Assembly (NCBI RefSeq): GCF_027580225.2
Contig: NC_073356.2
Location: forward strand, 3,472,001-3,536,000
DNA: 64,000 bases
DNA from: Misgurnus anguillicaudatus
Taxonomy: Eukaryota; Chordata; Actinopteri; Cypriniformes; Cobitidae
Direction of reading: 5' to 3'
The notes beneath the pieces are model-generated. The model had not been told where the DNA came from. It saw nothing but the letters and a program-made list of their open reading frames with translations, and ran no database searches. Each line of letters begins with the position of its first letter. Within the stretch, counting starts at the first letter, position 1. Below, piece after piece: positions 45,948 through 57,681 of this stretch. The translations under genes and the position numbers were made by a program.

Positions 45948-48900
45948 TGTATCATTCATCATTCATTCATATTTCTGATAGATGTAGGCACAAAACTTGT
46001 CATGACTCTCTTGGTCCTGAATACAAGTGATCTATATCTCTGGCCTGAAGGTAAAAGACAGTAGTGACTATGCAGTGTATGAGTAGCATCTAAGGCTATT
46101 TGTGTACCTTTTGCTTTTGTCCTCCTATAATAAATACTAATGAGTGGTTCCTGCACCTGTCCAATTATTTTACTGCTTATTGTTATAACTCTGTTTAGTG
46201 TGTTACAATGAATGTTAGATAATGATCCAAACCAAGCTGATGTATTAGAAGTTATTATAGACTCAATAAAACATTTGTAAAAAGCTATCAACACTGACTG
46301 ATGCACTTGAAGTTTACGTAGCTTCCTCAGGAAAAAGAGTCACTGCTGACACTTAGAGAACATTTTCTCACTGTTCAATTTGAATGAAAGTTTATGATCA
46401 AGTATTGTCCCAATGTATCTATATGATTCAACCCTGTCTATTGGCTGATTGTTGACTAACAAGGCGGGGATAATGGAGATATCCATACGAAAGTCAACAA
46501 CCATTTCCTTTGTTTTCAAAGCATTAAGGTCAAGACAGTTCTGCTTACACCACACTGCAAAAATGTCCATCTCAGTCTGCAACTCTCGTAGTGAATTAGT
46601 GGTGTCCATAATCACAGTGTCATCAGAATATTTAATGTATATTATACCTGGATTATTGCTCCTACAGTCATTAGTATATAATGTGTGCAAAACCTGTGAA
46701 ATTACAGAGCCCTGTGGTGCACCGGTGGAAACTATCTTAGACAAGCTGAGGTGACCGTTGACTTAGACCCTTTGGTGTCTGTTTGTCAGAAATGATAAAA
46801 TTCATAAAATAAGGTGCGGGTTCACATCCATTTGAAGCTATTTTTTCCCATCAAGTGTGGTTGCACTGTATTAAAAGCACTCAAGAAATCCACAAAGACC
46901 AATCTAATGAAGGACTTGGGCATTTCAAGATGGGAGTGTCCCCAAGATGGCGGCATGCTTGTAATCTGGTCTACGTCCCTGTGTCTTTGTTCCTTTGTTC
47001 TTTGTTCCTCTATACTAACAATGTTGAAAGTTGAGCGACTATAAGTGACAATAACTACAATATCTGTCCATATAAGAGGAAATGTGGAAACTTCTATTAC
47101 CTTGGCAAAAATCGGCAAACACCAGCTTCACATGTATCCATTACTACAGCTGTGAGTTTTCCTTTTCGAACGCCAGCTTATGAGAAATCCTGGAAATTCC
47201 GTGAGCTGTAAGTCTTGCTTCTTCGAACGCTAGTTTCGATGTAGGACTGCAATCACGAGAAAGCTTGGAAATTCCAAATCTACTTTTGTTGAAAATCGGC
47301 GTTGCTATTTACATCTATTCGCCTGCCTGGGGTGCTGCATTCTATATTCGGCTTTTTCGAACGCTGGCGTCGATGTAGGGCTGCAATTTCAACAAAGTTG
47401 ATCACAGCGTCGATTGTTTGGACTCAGCGTGGCTGGATTTTCCACAGTTTGTTTTGCCATGGTTGCATTACAGGTAATATGGTTACTTTGTCTTCTAGAG
47501 TTAAAGACTTGTCATACAAACGAAAATGTACTAAATACACAAAAGACGCTAATTGTTGCTTCACATGAAAAGTTACCGTCAAAATGTACATCGCATACAC
47601 ATACTCCTACACAGGAGTTTCACAAACTGTTTCAATATGGACACAAAGTTGATTTCTCTTTAGTTTATTTGTTTTTGGTCAAAGACAAATTCTGTTGTTT
47701 TAATGTGAAGCCGTTTGACTCATTGAAATGTTTGTCTGAAAACGAAATATCAAAACATGTATGTTCCTTCTGATTTTTCATGTCGTCCTGGTTTGAAGAT
47801 TGTTCATTTAAATGTCCGTAGAACAAGCCTTTCAAAACCTTTCATCACCAAGGAAGTTAATGCCACCTAGGCCGATAGTCATTATTACAGGTGAGATTGC
47901 TCTTTTTAGCTACTGGGCAGATGAGTGAGGATTTACAGGTTACTGGGATTGAATGTTCTGAGAGAGAGCGGTTGAACAGATGACAGAGAACACCTGCCAG
48001 CTGGCTGCAGCAGGTTTTTAGCAACCGACCACAGATCTGATCAGGTCCTGGTGCTTTATTGGGTTTCATCCTCTTCAACATAAGTTCCACTTCCTCCTGC
48101 CGCAGCTCCAGGTTTGCGTGAACAGATATCATAGGAGTGATCTCAGCTATTAGCTCCTTCCTCTCTTGAGAAAAATCAAACTGGTCAAACCTGGAGTAAA
48201 ATTGGTTAAGGTCTTCTGCCATATTAATTGAATCTTTTGTACTAGATAAGGCCAGCCAGTGTTTTAACACCTCGCCAGGCATCCCTGGCTTTGCCTTCCC
48301 GAAATAATTTCTCCACTCTCTCCTTGTATCCTTTCTTTGCTACTTTTATTTCCTTGTTCAGTCTATTTTGAATGAGTTTAGACTCAATTCTATTTCCTGA
48401 GTTAAATGCTATTTCCTTTTCATTAATAGTGGATTTTAATGCTTTTGTAATCCAGGGTTTATTGTTAGAGAAAACCTTCACAGTTTTTTGCGGGACAATC
48501 ATATCCTTGCATAAGGTGATATAACTGGTTACTACTTTAGTGGCTTCTTCTAAGATGCTCCACTCAGTCAACACCTCCCAGTCTGTGCTATCAAAGCAAC
48601 CCTTTAGAGACTCAATTGTATTATCATCCCACTTTTTCACCAGCTCCTTGGTCACGCCTTCTCTCTGTAATTTCATACGATAAGCAGGGATCAAATGGAC
48701 CACATTATGATCTGCAGTGCTAAGAGGTATTTTTTAATACGCTTCGTATGCATTCTTTACATTGCCATTACAGAGATCAATTGTTTTGTTGCCTCTAGTG
48801 GCAAATGTCAAATATTGTTGGTAGGTTGGAAGTGACTTATTTAGCCTGCATCCATTAAAATCCCCTAAAATGAGAACTGGGGATATAGATTCAATCTGTT

Positions 48901-49400
48901 GGACACGCGCCGCTATGGCCTCAGCCGAGCGTGTTACGTTGCCAGAGGGAGGGATGTAAACAAGCACTACAGCCAGCTGACCAAACTCCTGAGGGAGATA
49001 TTTAGGTCTGAATGACACAGCAATCATCTCTAAATTAGGTGTACAACAGGAGTCTTTGACATCAGCAGTTCTGCTCCAGTCTTTATTAAAATATACGCAC
49101 AGCCCACCCCTGTGTTTTTTCATGCTACTCATGGTATCCCGATCCAGTCTAAGGGGAGTGCCGAATCCATCCAGAGAGAGCTCGGAGTCCGGTGGTAACG
49201 GTGGACTCCTCTGTGTGCCGGTGAGCCTTTTCAGCCTCTGCTTAACTCCACCGCTCCTTCCTCGCTTCCTCATGGGAGATTTCCATCAATGGTCACGGCC
49301 CAGGCCCAGTTGTCCCGGTATCAACTCTCCCAAGTTTTCCAAGTTCAGTGCTGTATAATCCATTTTTCAAAGAAGCAGCAGATCATCCCGATTATATCGC
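45948..49400 (-). pseudogene. CR1/L2/Rex1-like LINE, near full-length but broken
   Basis: Reading the minus strand from 49363: an opening MDYTALNLENLGELIPG, then RKRGRSGGVKQRLKRLTG, LSLDGFGTPLRLDRD, KHRGGLCVYFNKDW and LILGDFNGCRL (APE endonuclease, GDFN motif). Between LPP and DSELSLDGFG about 50 codons of endonuclease are missing. The linker follows with KPWITKALKSTI, MKPNKAPGPDQICG and NDYRP with a shift to VALTSLVMKGFERLV. A foreign insert occupies 46932-47816. Then come FVDFLSAFNTVQPHLM, GAPQGSVISQVLHTLYTND, KYSDDTVIM (SDD in place of ADD), WCKQNCLDLNALKTKEM and AFYKCFIESIITSNTSAWFG. The 3' tail is a GAATGAATGATGAATG run at about 45948. Confidence 0.88.
46932..47816 (+). mobile_element. 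5' fragment of a second LINE, inserted head-on in the minus-strand LINE
   Basis: Begins GGAGTGTCCCCAAGATGGCGG, a typical LINE 5' start, and ends just after a frame reading FSCRPGLKIVHLNVR, the first conserved block of a LINE endonuclease ORF. The 5' UTR holds three imperfect copies of a unit with TCGAACGCTRGYGTCGATG (47166, 47224, 47358). It replaces about 40 codons of the host LINE reverse transcriptase. Most LINE fragments keep the 3' end, so a 5' fragment suggests rearrangement. Confidence 0.7.
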
Positions 49401-49529
49401 AAAATATTGCCCCCATACCTCCCTGGTAATGCCATTAGCAGCTTATATATGAGCTTATCTTTGACATGACTTTAACTCTCCCATTCATTAAACTATTTCA
49501 TTAAGTCTTTTTACAGGCATCCCAAAGTT

Positions 49530-49856
49530 GATGTTTCGAATTATAGTGCCTCATCTTTGGAATGGTTGCAACAAGGTCTGCTGACACTGTAGTAGTCTTT
49601 GAGAATCAGCTAAAACTCATCTCTTCCACCAACACCTCACTTGCTTATATTTTCTCTTTCTCTATCCTTATCTGTACACTCTCAAAAAATAAATAAAATA
49701 ATAACCCTTGGCTATGGATACTGTGTTAGACTTGATGAGACTAGCTCTAGTGCACGTATGTATTGCTGTTCCTGTGTTGCTCTAATTGCTTCTATTGTTA
49801 CCTCATTTGTAAGTCGCTTTGGACAAAGCATCTGCTAAATGACTAAATGTAAACGT
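49530..49856 (+). repeat. LINE 3' end fragment
   Basis: The stretch ends GTAAGTCGCTTTGGACAAAG, CATCTGCTAAATGACTAAAT, GTAAAC, a 3' end shared by many fish LINEs and tRNA-derived SINEs. Upstream, ISAKTHLF-like residues survive in broken frames. Confidence 0.7.
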
Positions 49857-49988
49857 AAAACTGTTTGAAAATAATCTTTATGTTTTCTGAGCTCACAGTA
49901 AATGTTTCATTTTTACAAGCTTTGGTTGGGGGGTAGAAATTCAGCTTTATGCACTGAAGGGTCCTGTGGATTAAATGGTGGCTATTTT

Positions 49989-50451
49989 TGTAAGGTTTTG
50001 TTCTGTGTTTTCTGGTTTTCTGTGTATTTTTGTATTTTGGACTTTTATTTTGACATCCTGTTCTGTTCTGGCTTTTATTTTGATATACATCCTGCCATGT
50101 CACGCTTCACACTTCCTGTCTGTTTTGTATATAAGTCACTTCCTGTTCACCTGCTCGCGGCTGATTATTACATCGCCACATCCTGTTAGTATCTGCCTGT
50201 TATCTGTATCTGTATCTGTATCTGTTAATCTGTTTCTGTTACCTGCATCTGCCTGTGTTTGACTTCTGCCTGTATTTTGGATATAATGCCTGTTTGCCGC
50301 CTGCCCTGATATATTTTGCCTGTCTCTGGATTACGATTGTGGATTTACCCTGTTTGGATTTGTTTGCTGGCCCATATTGGGATTTTACTAATAAACACCT
50401 TTTGCACATGGATTCTCCTCTTCATCGCTTTCTTTAAAGCACCCCGTTACA
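49989..50451 (+). mobile_element. Solo LTR with 5-bp duplication
   Basis: Starts TGTAAGGTTTTG and ends CACCCCGTTACA, with ATTTT on both sides (49984-49988 and 50452-50456). TATCTGTATCTGTATCTG occurs near 50200. AATAAAC at about 50391 is 60 bp from the end, as in the gypsy LTR at 43000. No internal sequence remains. Confidence 0.9.
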
Positions 50452-50599
50452 ATTTTATTGCTGTCGTTTCCTAATATTTTCCTTAAAAAGCCTTCATATA
50501 GTCGAATCCTTCTGTACTGTGAATCACTCATAATCTAGTAAATGTCATAAATAGTTCATAATAGTTCAATGATTTTGTTTAGGTCCACCAAAAATAAAT

Positions 50600-50916
50600 T
50601 GTTATAGGAAATGATTTGCATTGAACATGAAGGAGATATTATGCGCGTTTATGACATCTGTCATTAAGTGTCCTTCTCTTAATTATGTAATTTTCATGCA
50701 AAGATGACATTGTTAGAGATGTCTTTGTTATGACAACTTGACATAAACCAATGCATCATAACTTGTCATGACAACTTGACAATACCAAGGCAACCCAACT
50801 TGTCATAAATCTGTCATAAACATGACTTAATTATCAAACTTAAGAAACTACCTATCTTTAAGGGTTAACATTACATTAAACTGTCATGTGCATGGTTTTG
50901 ACATTGGCTGTCATTA
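50600..50916. repeat. Dispersed repeat, relative of 10733-11164
   Basis: GAACATGAAGGAGATATTAT and GCGTTTATGACATCTGTCAT, TTGTCATGACAACTTGACA and related motifs repeat. It is interrupted by the element at 50917 and seems to resume at about 52460-52690 (TTGTCATTACAATATC, CAACTACAGTGGTGCA). Confidence 0.6.
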
Positions 50917-52265
50917 GGGCCCGAGCACACCGGTGTGTGAGGACCCTATTGTTCTTCAAGGAGTTTTTCTAATTTTTCTTCTCAGAATTCAGCGGGACTT
51001 TAGAGTTCCTAACCATGCTCGAAAACTCATGAAATTTTGCACAGATGTCAAGAGTGATGAACATTTACATGTGGTGTAGGATTTAGGAAAATGGCTCTAT
51101 AGCGCCACCTACAAATTTTCAACGAAGCAGCTCTCGGACTGTGTTTGACGTACAATTACGAAATTCATCACGCTTCTGTATCATGACAAGACCTACAAAA
51201 AAGTCTCTTGGAGCGAAGCTGTAAACCAAACAGGAAGTCAGCTATTCAGAGTTATTTTTGTGATTTGGGCGCAGATTTTGTCATTTCCAGGCGTCATACT
51301 TTAATGAACTACTCCTACAGATTTTGTCGGATCATCCTCATATTTGCTGAGTGTCATCTTAAGGCCTTTGTGATGGATTTGACTCTACGTAAAAATTTGT
51401 GTCTGTTCTGTCCCGACAAAGTTTGATGTTTTCCCATGAAACAGGAAGTTGCTGGAACTCAGGCATACAGTGTCTGATCTGTCCCAAATTTCACATGATT
51501 GCTAAGAGTCCTGACCTGAACACATCTACATACCCATTTTCATTTATAGTCATAGCGCCACCTGCTGGCAACCTGAAGGCGCATGTTTTAGCACCCCTTT
51601 CAAATATTCAACGAAGCAGCCTTTGGACTGTGTTTAATGTATATGAATTTCAGTATGTATTATTACAAGCCCTACAAAAAAGTCTCTTGGAGCAACGCCC
51701 TAAACCAAACAGGAAGTCACTCCTCCTACAGTTTTCATCGAATCATCATCATATTTGGTGAGTATCATCTTATGGCCTTTGTGATGCTAAATTTGGAAGG
51801 ATTTGATTTTATGTTCAAATTTCTTATGGTTCTTATCACTTATGGTTATAGCGCCACCAGCTGGCAACAGGAAGTGACATGTTTACCATGATTATGCAAT
51901 GTCTGATTTGTCCCAAACTTCACATGATTGCTAAGAGTCCTGGACTGAACACATCTACATGTCAACAATCACTTGTAGTTATAGCGCCACCAGCTGGCAA
52001 CAGGAAGTGACATGTTTACAATGATTATGCAATATCCAATCTGTCCCAAACTTCACATGATTAATAAGAGACCTGGACTGAACACATCTACATACCATTA
52101 GTCACTTGTGGTTATAGCACCACCAGCTGACAACAAGAAGTGTCATGTTTACAATGATTATTTAATGTCAGATCTGCCCTACATTTTACATGATCAATAA
52201 GAGTCCTGGACTGAACGCATCTACGTGCCAATATTTACATATAGTCTCTCTCACTCACTCACTCA

Positions 52266-52319
<54 letters not shown>

Positions 52320-52426
52320 CACACACACAATGGTTCACCTATGTTTACATGCTTAAATGCCTATTTACGACTGTTCTCTTGAATTCTTATGCCACGTCGT
52401 GGCGGTGTCATGTGTGCGAGGGCCCT
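50917..52426. mobile_element. Teleost GGGCCCGAGCAC element with internal tandem repeats
   Basis: The left end is GGGCCCGAGCACACCGGTGT and the right end is GGTGTCATGTGTGCGAGGGC followed by CCT. Inside are ~120-130-bp units (51545-52245) with ATAGCGCCACCAGCTGGCAA, CAGGAAGTGACATG, TGTCCCAAACTTCACATG and TGGACTGAACACATCTACAT, four copies with decay. CCTACAAAAAAGTCTCTTGG occurs twice (51191 and 51672). I know this as an abundant fish repeat of uncertain class. ORFs here have no domain. Confidence 0.75.
52244..52330. repeat. (CT)n/(CACT)n/(CA)n microsatellite
   Basis: CTCTCTCACTCACTCACTC passes into a long CA tract. Confidence 0.95.
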
Positions 52427-52689
52427 TCCATCACTGCTTGCAGTTTTAATTGGCTGTTATAATTGTGTCTGACTACTTTTTTACGAGTAATACAAATTGA
52501 ACTTGTCATTACAATATCATTACGTGTTAGTAGTTAAAAATGGTTTTATAACAGCGTCATGAATATTTTTCTTGACCTCAACTACAGTGGTGCATATTGA
52601 ATTTGTGATTAAAATGTCATTAGGTGTTAATAGTCAAATAGTTTTATAATACCGTCATGAATATTTTTCATTTTATAATGTTTTTTTAA

Positions 52690-53031
52690 GTTTCCTCCAG
52701 GTGTTAAGAGAAATAAAATCAGTTATCCAATAATACTAATTAAAATGGTATTTTATTGCATTAAAAGACAGATTCACCTAAAATTAAATGAAAACCGTAC
52801 AACTGTGGATTAAGCCATGCTGCGTTTTGGTCATATTTCAGCAAAAACAGTAATTTACAGTAAAGTAATTCATTTAGAAATGACAGAAAATTTCAGAACA
52901 CTCTGTGTGAGGAAGAATAAGTTCTGTTTGTTGTCAGTTTATTATGTATTGCGCACATACATAAAGTTAAGTATAATCTTTTGGCTTGTCTGTTGCATTT
53001 TGATGAGGTATTTAAAATTATTTGGTAACAC
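52690..53031. other. Unassigned stretch
   Basis: AT-rich. A 98-codon ORF at 52817-53113 has no motif and overruns the left end of the next element. Confidence 0.35.
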
Positions 53032-53484
53032 TTACCATATTTTTCTGTCTATAAGCTGCTTTTTTTTCATAACTTGGCTGGTGCTGCGTCTTATAGTCAG
53101 GTGTGCCTTGTAAGTCAGTATGAATAATTTTGACATTTATGAGGCAAGAGACATCATTACCGTCTACAGCCGTGAGAGTCCGCTATATTCTGCTCCAGTA
53201 TTTATGTAATTCAAGGATTCAGTAATGTGAACTTCACGCTAGTTGGCTTGTTCGGTTAATTTAGCCTATTCAATCTTCCAGGTAAGTTCTGTATGCTATG
53301 GTTTATGGTTTAAATAACTGGTAATATTACTTTAACGTACAGACATCTATTCAGCCTGCTGTTCTGTCTGCTATTGTTTAGTTGAATAACTCGTCTTTCC
53401 AGATTAAATGTCTGTTCTTTGGCTTGGATTTTGTGAAATAATTTTCTAAATAAACGTGCCGCATAGTCCACTGCAACTTATATA

Positions 53485-53702
53485 TGTTATCAGGGGCGGA
53501 CTGGCCATCGGGAGTTCCGGGAGCAATCCCGAACGGCCGGTCCATTTCAGGCCGAACCGGCCGGAGTTCAAAAAGTTTTTTTTTAATGCCTGACCGAGAA
53601 GGGTATTCCTGCACAACTGGAAGCTGCAGTTTTATGACCGCAGTTTTATGACCGCAGTTCTATGACCCTACGTTTTTGTGACAGCGCCAACTATCGAACT
53701 GG
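53485..53702. mobile_element. hAT 5' end, then a 98-bp arm with triple 15-bp repeat
   Basis: CAGGGGCGGACTGGCCATCG at about 53485 is a hAT-type start. The segment 53603-53700 contains GCAGTTTTATGACC three times and matches the reverse complement of 59697-59794 over the same 98-bp length. Confidence 0.55.
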
Positions 53703-53824
53703 CAGTGTTGCGAACTTGGCGACTTTGTCGGTAGATTTAGCGACTTTTCAGACCCCTTTAGCGACTTATTAGCGACAAATCTAGCTACTTTTTCTGGCAT
53801 TGTTGGAGACTTTTTGGAGACTTT
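53703..53824. mobile_element. Left part of a CAGTGTTGC hAT family element
   Basis: CAGTGTTGCGAACTTGGCGA followed by repeated TAGCGACTT and GGAGACTTT motifs. The Harbinger element inserted at 53825. The right part after 59219 may belong to the same element, but I could not find its closing end. Confidence 0.55.
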
Positions 53825-54002
53825 AGCCATTTCCCAATGTCAAGGATACTTCCTTTGCAGGACTAATCCTTACAAGTCACTTCCTTCAGAGGGTAGGCGA
53901 GGCTCCTCTGTAGCCTTCGGAGAACACATAAATGGAACAGGCTAGCAGGTGCACGTCATTGCGTCATTACGCCATTGAAAAGGTCTGATTTCAGCGCTGA
54001 AA

Positions 54003-56136
54003 ATGGATGTTCAAACAGTCTGGTTGCTGTACAGCATTTTGTCGGAGATGGAAATGGAGCTGGTGAGGCAGCATCGGCGGCAGGCTCGCACTCGCAGGAG
54101 GAGATTTTTACTTTGTCGCAACCTGTGCCGTCAAAGACGTGGGATGGTAAGTAACGTTAACGCTCGTATCAGTCATGTAAAAATAAATACATACATTATT
54201 TTATGGGTCAAACTGTCCCGAACTGTTTAAACACACTGGACAGTGAAAGAATGAATATGACCATAAATTTGTGTATTGATTTCTAAACAATTATATTGCT
54301 TGAGACCGTGCACAGGACCGCGTCCGTAGCATCGCTCTATTTTCCATGGCAACGGTGTTACACTTTACAGTGGTCTGTTGCACACTGACAAACACATGCA
54401 ATGGTAAAATATGTGATAAACTAAAAAAAAAGTAGGCTATATGAAGTAAGATTTACAAGGCGAATCACTGGTCAAAGGGAACAACTTTAAATCCCCCCTG
54501 TGTAAGTTATGTCAATATGTTTAAAGGGATACTTCACCCAAAAATGAAAATTCTGTCATCATTTAGTAACTGCAATGTTGTTTCAAACCTGCATAACTGT
54601 CTTTGTCCTGTTCAACAGAAAGGAAGATATTTTGAGAAACGTTTGTAGCCAAACCGTCTGCATAGCCCATTCACTTCCCAAATAGGATAAATAGTACTAT
54701 GCAAGTAAATGGGGGTCAATGAATGGTTTAATTACAAACATTGCTCAAAATAGGTTCCTTTGTATTCTTCAGAACTACAAAATGTCTACAGGTTTGTACC
54801 AACATGACAGTGAGTAAATGATGACAGAATTTATGTGTGAAGTGTCCCTTTAATAGATTATGAAACATTAAACAATGTCAAAACTGAAATTAAACTTAAA
54901 CCTTCCTCATTTCTACATGTTGTACAGGCTCGGCACTACTGTACCATCAATGTTACAGTGCCAGTACTGCAGCGGTACTACAGAGGGGAGGACACTACGC
55001 CAGACTTTAGGCTGGGCAGAGACGCCATGCAACAGCTGATGGTGGCCCTGAAGACTGACAGGCAGCATGGATGGGGTCAGACTCTGGAGACCCTCGTGTT
55101 CCTGTTCTGGCTGGCATCCGGTTCAGCCTACAGAGTTGTCGCCAGGGCCTTTAGCATGCCTATTTCCACAGTGCACAGAGTTGTCCACAAGATGGTGGAT
55201 GAGGTGGTGGCTGTGCTACATCAATTTGTCTGCTTCCCTCGCACACAGTAGGAGCTCCAATTGGTCGGGGATGGTTTTGCTTTATTGGCTAATCACCAAG
55301 CATTTCGCAAGGCAGCAGGGGCAGTAGACGGCTGCCATATACGAATAAAATGTCCTGGTGGTCCTGATGGTCACGATTACAACAACAGAAAGCTGTTCCC
55401 TTCAGTGGTGCTCCAGGCAGTCTGTGACCATCAGGGTCGCTTTATTGACATCTTTGTGGGTTACCCAGGAAGTGTGCATGATGCACGCATTCTGAAGAAC
55501 AGCCCCATCTACACTAGGCGGATTTACCCTCCGCCTGGGTACTTTCTCCTAGCTGACGGTGGCTATCCATGTCTCCAGGAACCCCTGGCCCTTATCACAC
55601 CATATAAGAGGCCAGTGAGAGGCATGGCACAGCAAAGGTTTAATTACCATCATTCCAAAGGTCGCACAATCATTGAGCGTGCATTTGGAATGATGAAAGT
55701 CCGCTTCAGGTGCATCTTTTTAGAAGCACTTGAAGTACATACACTGTTTGTCCCTAAGGTAATAAATCATTGCAGTACTTCTGTTGGTACATTTGTTAAT
55801 CAAATCAAAGTGAAAAGAACAGTTAATACCTAAAAACTTGTACAATAACACTGCCTTATGTGTCCATGATTAATTCATATTTTTACAGTCTTGTGTCATT
55901 TTGCTCTGCCCTGTGCACAGGTGGTGACGGCATGTGTAATTTTGCACAACATTTGTGTTGGTGTCGGGGATGTGCTGGAAGAGGTTGTGGAGGACGAGGA
56001 CAACCAGCCACTTGTGGAGCTTGATGGTGGGGAGAGCCGAAGTGGAGCTGCTTGGCGGACTGCACTGACCAACGAGGTGTCTGCACTCATCCAGGCACCT
56101 CTTGATCATGATTATTTTTGCCAGGTGAATAATTAA
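54003..56136 (+). pseudogene. HARBI1-like Harbinger transposase with one in-frame stop
   Basis: A DDE nuclease of the PIF/Harbinger superfamily that would cut at the element ends. Exons: 54003-54146 (48 codons, Arg-rich, donor GTAAGT), 54928-55758 (277 codons, acceptor TTGTACAG, donor GTAATA) and 55921-56136 (71 residues, acceptor TGCACAG). Counting through, conserved blocks are YYRGEDTTPDFRLGRDAM, a helix-turn-helix-like SMPISTVHRVVHKMVDEV, GAVDGCHIRIK (Asp 182), GSVHDARIL (Asp 233), FLLADGGYPC (Asp 258) and RTIIERAFGMMKVRFR (Glu 298). A TAG at 55249-55251 (codon 156) lies between the helix-turn-helix and the nuclease core. Everything else is open. Length near 396 residues is normal for the family. 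Intron 1 holds a MITE. Confidence 0.9.
54525..54849. mobile_element. TTAA MITE in transposase intron 1
   Basis: TTAA (54521-54524) then AGGGATACTTCACCC, and GTGAAGTGTCCCT then TTAA (54850-54853). Internal ATGAAAATTCTGTCATCATT is mirrored by AATGATGACAGAATTT. It is the common cyprinid AGGGATAGTTCACCC family, 325 bp. Confidence 0.93.
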
Positions 56137-56232
56137 GTGTGGACTATGACCTGCTGCACATACATCCAAGTACATGCAACACAACCATTGATAAACAGCC
56201 ACACAGTGAAGAAGGTAAATGAAATATACTCA

Positions 56233-57095
56233 AACAGATAGTTCACCGAAAAATGACTTCCGTTACTGTTACCTCATCCTCATGTCAACATGATCTCACA
56301 AAGTTCCGTGGCATAGTCACGGAATTTTGTGCTCATTTTTCCGTGACATTCTCACGGATCTCCGCATATTTCCGTGGCCCTGCCACGGACTTTCTTTTCC
56401 GTGGCATTCTCACGAATTGGTTACTCAACTGCTTTTTCCTATTTTCAAACCATTGTCGCTTCGGTTTAGGGTTAGATTTGGTGCTTGCATTACTTTGTCA
56501 CTGTAAGTATTGGTTTATACAATTTTTTCTGATGTATTCTTTTATATTTTCTAAACTTTAATCAATTGTCACCTGGCATTGGGGTTAGAGTTGGGTTTGG
56601 GTAGGGATGTCATTTTATGTAAATCTAACCCTAAACCGAAGCGAAAATGGTAAGAAAATAGGACAAAACAGTTGAGTAACCAATCCGTGAGAATGCCACG
56701 GAAAAGAAAGTCCGTGGCAGGGCCACGGAAATATGCGGAGATCCGTGAGAATGTCACGGAAAAATGAGCACAAAATTCCGTGACTATGCCACGGAAATTC
56801 GTGAGATCAGGTTGCTCATGTTGTTCTAAAGCTGTATGAATGTATATTTTCTGATGAGCACAAAAGAAGAATGTTTGTGAAACGATGGAATGCACCCAGC
56901 TCTTTTAACCATTGAGTTCCACCGTCGGAATAGAAATATATGATGGAATTCAATGGGTACCATCAGCTGTGTACTACCGTCATTTATCAAAAAGTCTTCT
57001 TTTGTGTTCATCAAAATAACAAACATTCACACAGGATTAGATCAACATGAGGTAAGTAAATGTTAACACTTTTCATTTTTGTGTGAACTATCCAT
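56233..57095. mobile_element. TTAA MITE downstream of the transposase, split by a foldback
   Basis: The left end ACAGATAGTTCACCGAAAAA is degenerate; the right end GTGTGAACTATCCAT is followed by TTAA (57096-57099). The foldback element 56286-56814 interrupts its CTCATGT sequence. Confidence 0.8.
56286..56814. mobile_element. Foldback element with TGATCTCAC ends
   Basis: CAACATGATCTCAC at the left and GTGAGATCAGGTTG at the right, flanked by CTCATGT (56279-56285 and 56815-56821). Arms of about 200 bp contain TTCCGTGGCATAGTCACGGA, TTCTCACGGATCTCCG and complements. The two ORFs in opposite arms mirror each other and are not genes. Confidence 0.9.
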
Positions 57096-57681
57096 TTAAT
57101 GTATCAGTGATGTACTGTATTGTGGTCTGAAGTGACCATAAAAGTACATTAAGTATGTTTTCTTTACCTTCAGTGAGACAACTTTACATATACTGCAACA
57201 CATGCAGAATCAATCATCTTCTTACATGACAGATTGAATTACCACTTTACTAACCTAAAGATTCTTCTTCTGTCTGCAGCCTTAAAGCAACAACAGCAGC
57301 ACCGGCGGTGCTGTACGCAGTGTGGCTGATGGGCGATTGGGTTCTTTTGGTGTTGTTGTACATAGTTATAAATGTTTAAGTTGTTGTAAATAGTTGTAAA
57401 TATTAGATATTAATTTCCTGCTTCATGTACATAGTTGTGACTACAGAATTGTTTAAATAAATGTGTTTAATGTAACAAACATGAAATTAAGGCTTTGTGT
57501 CCATCTCGGAATCACACATCACAAAACATTGAAAAGAAGTTGTAAGTAAGGGAGATACTGTGCCATACATTCTTTTGTTTTTCTATTGCACTCGAAAGAA
57601 CATGGTTTGTTATAAATGTATATACACTTGTTATAAAATAATGAAAGACACAAAGACAAAACCAGTTCAATTTAATTTGCT

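Noticed and set aside
56253..56895. Pair of similar ~100-codon ORFs on opposite strands
   Set aside because: They are translations of the two arms of a foldback element.
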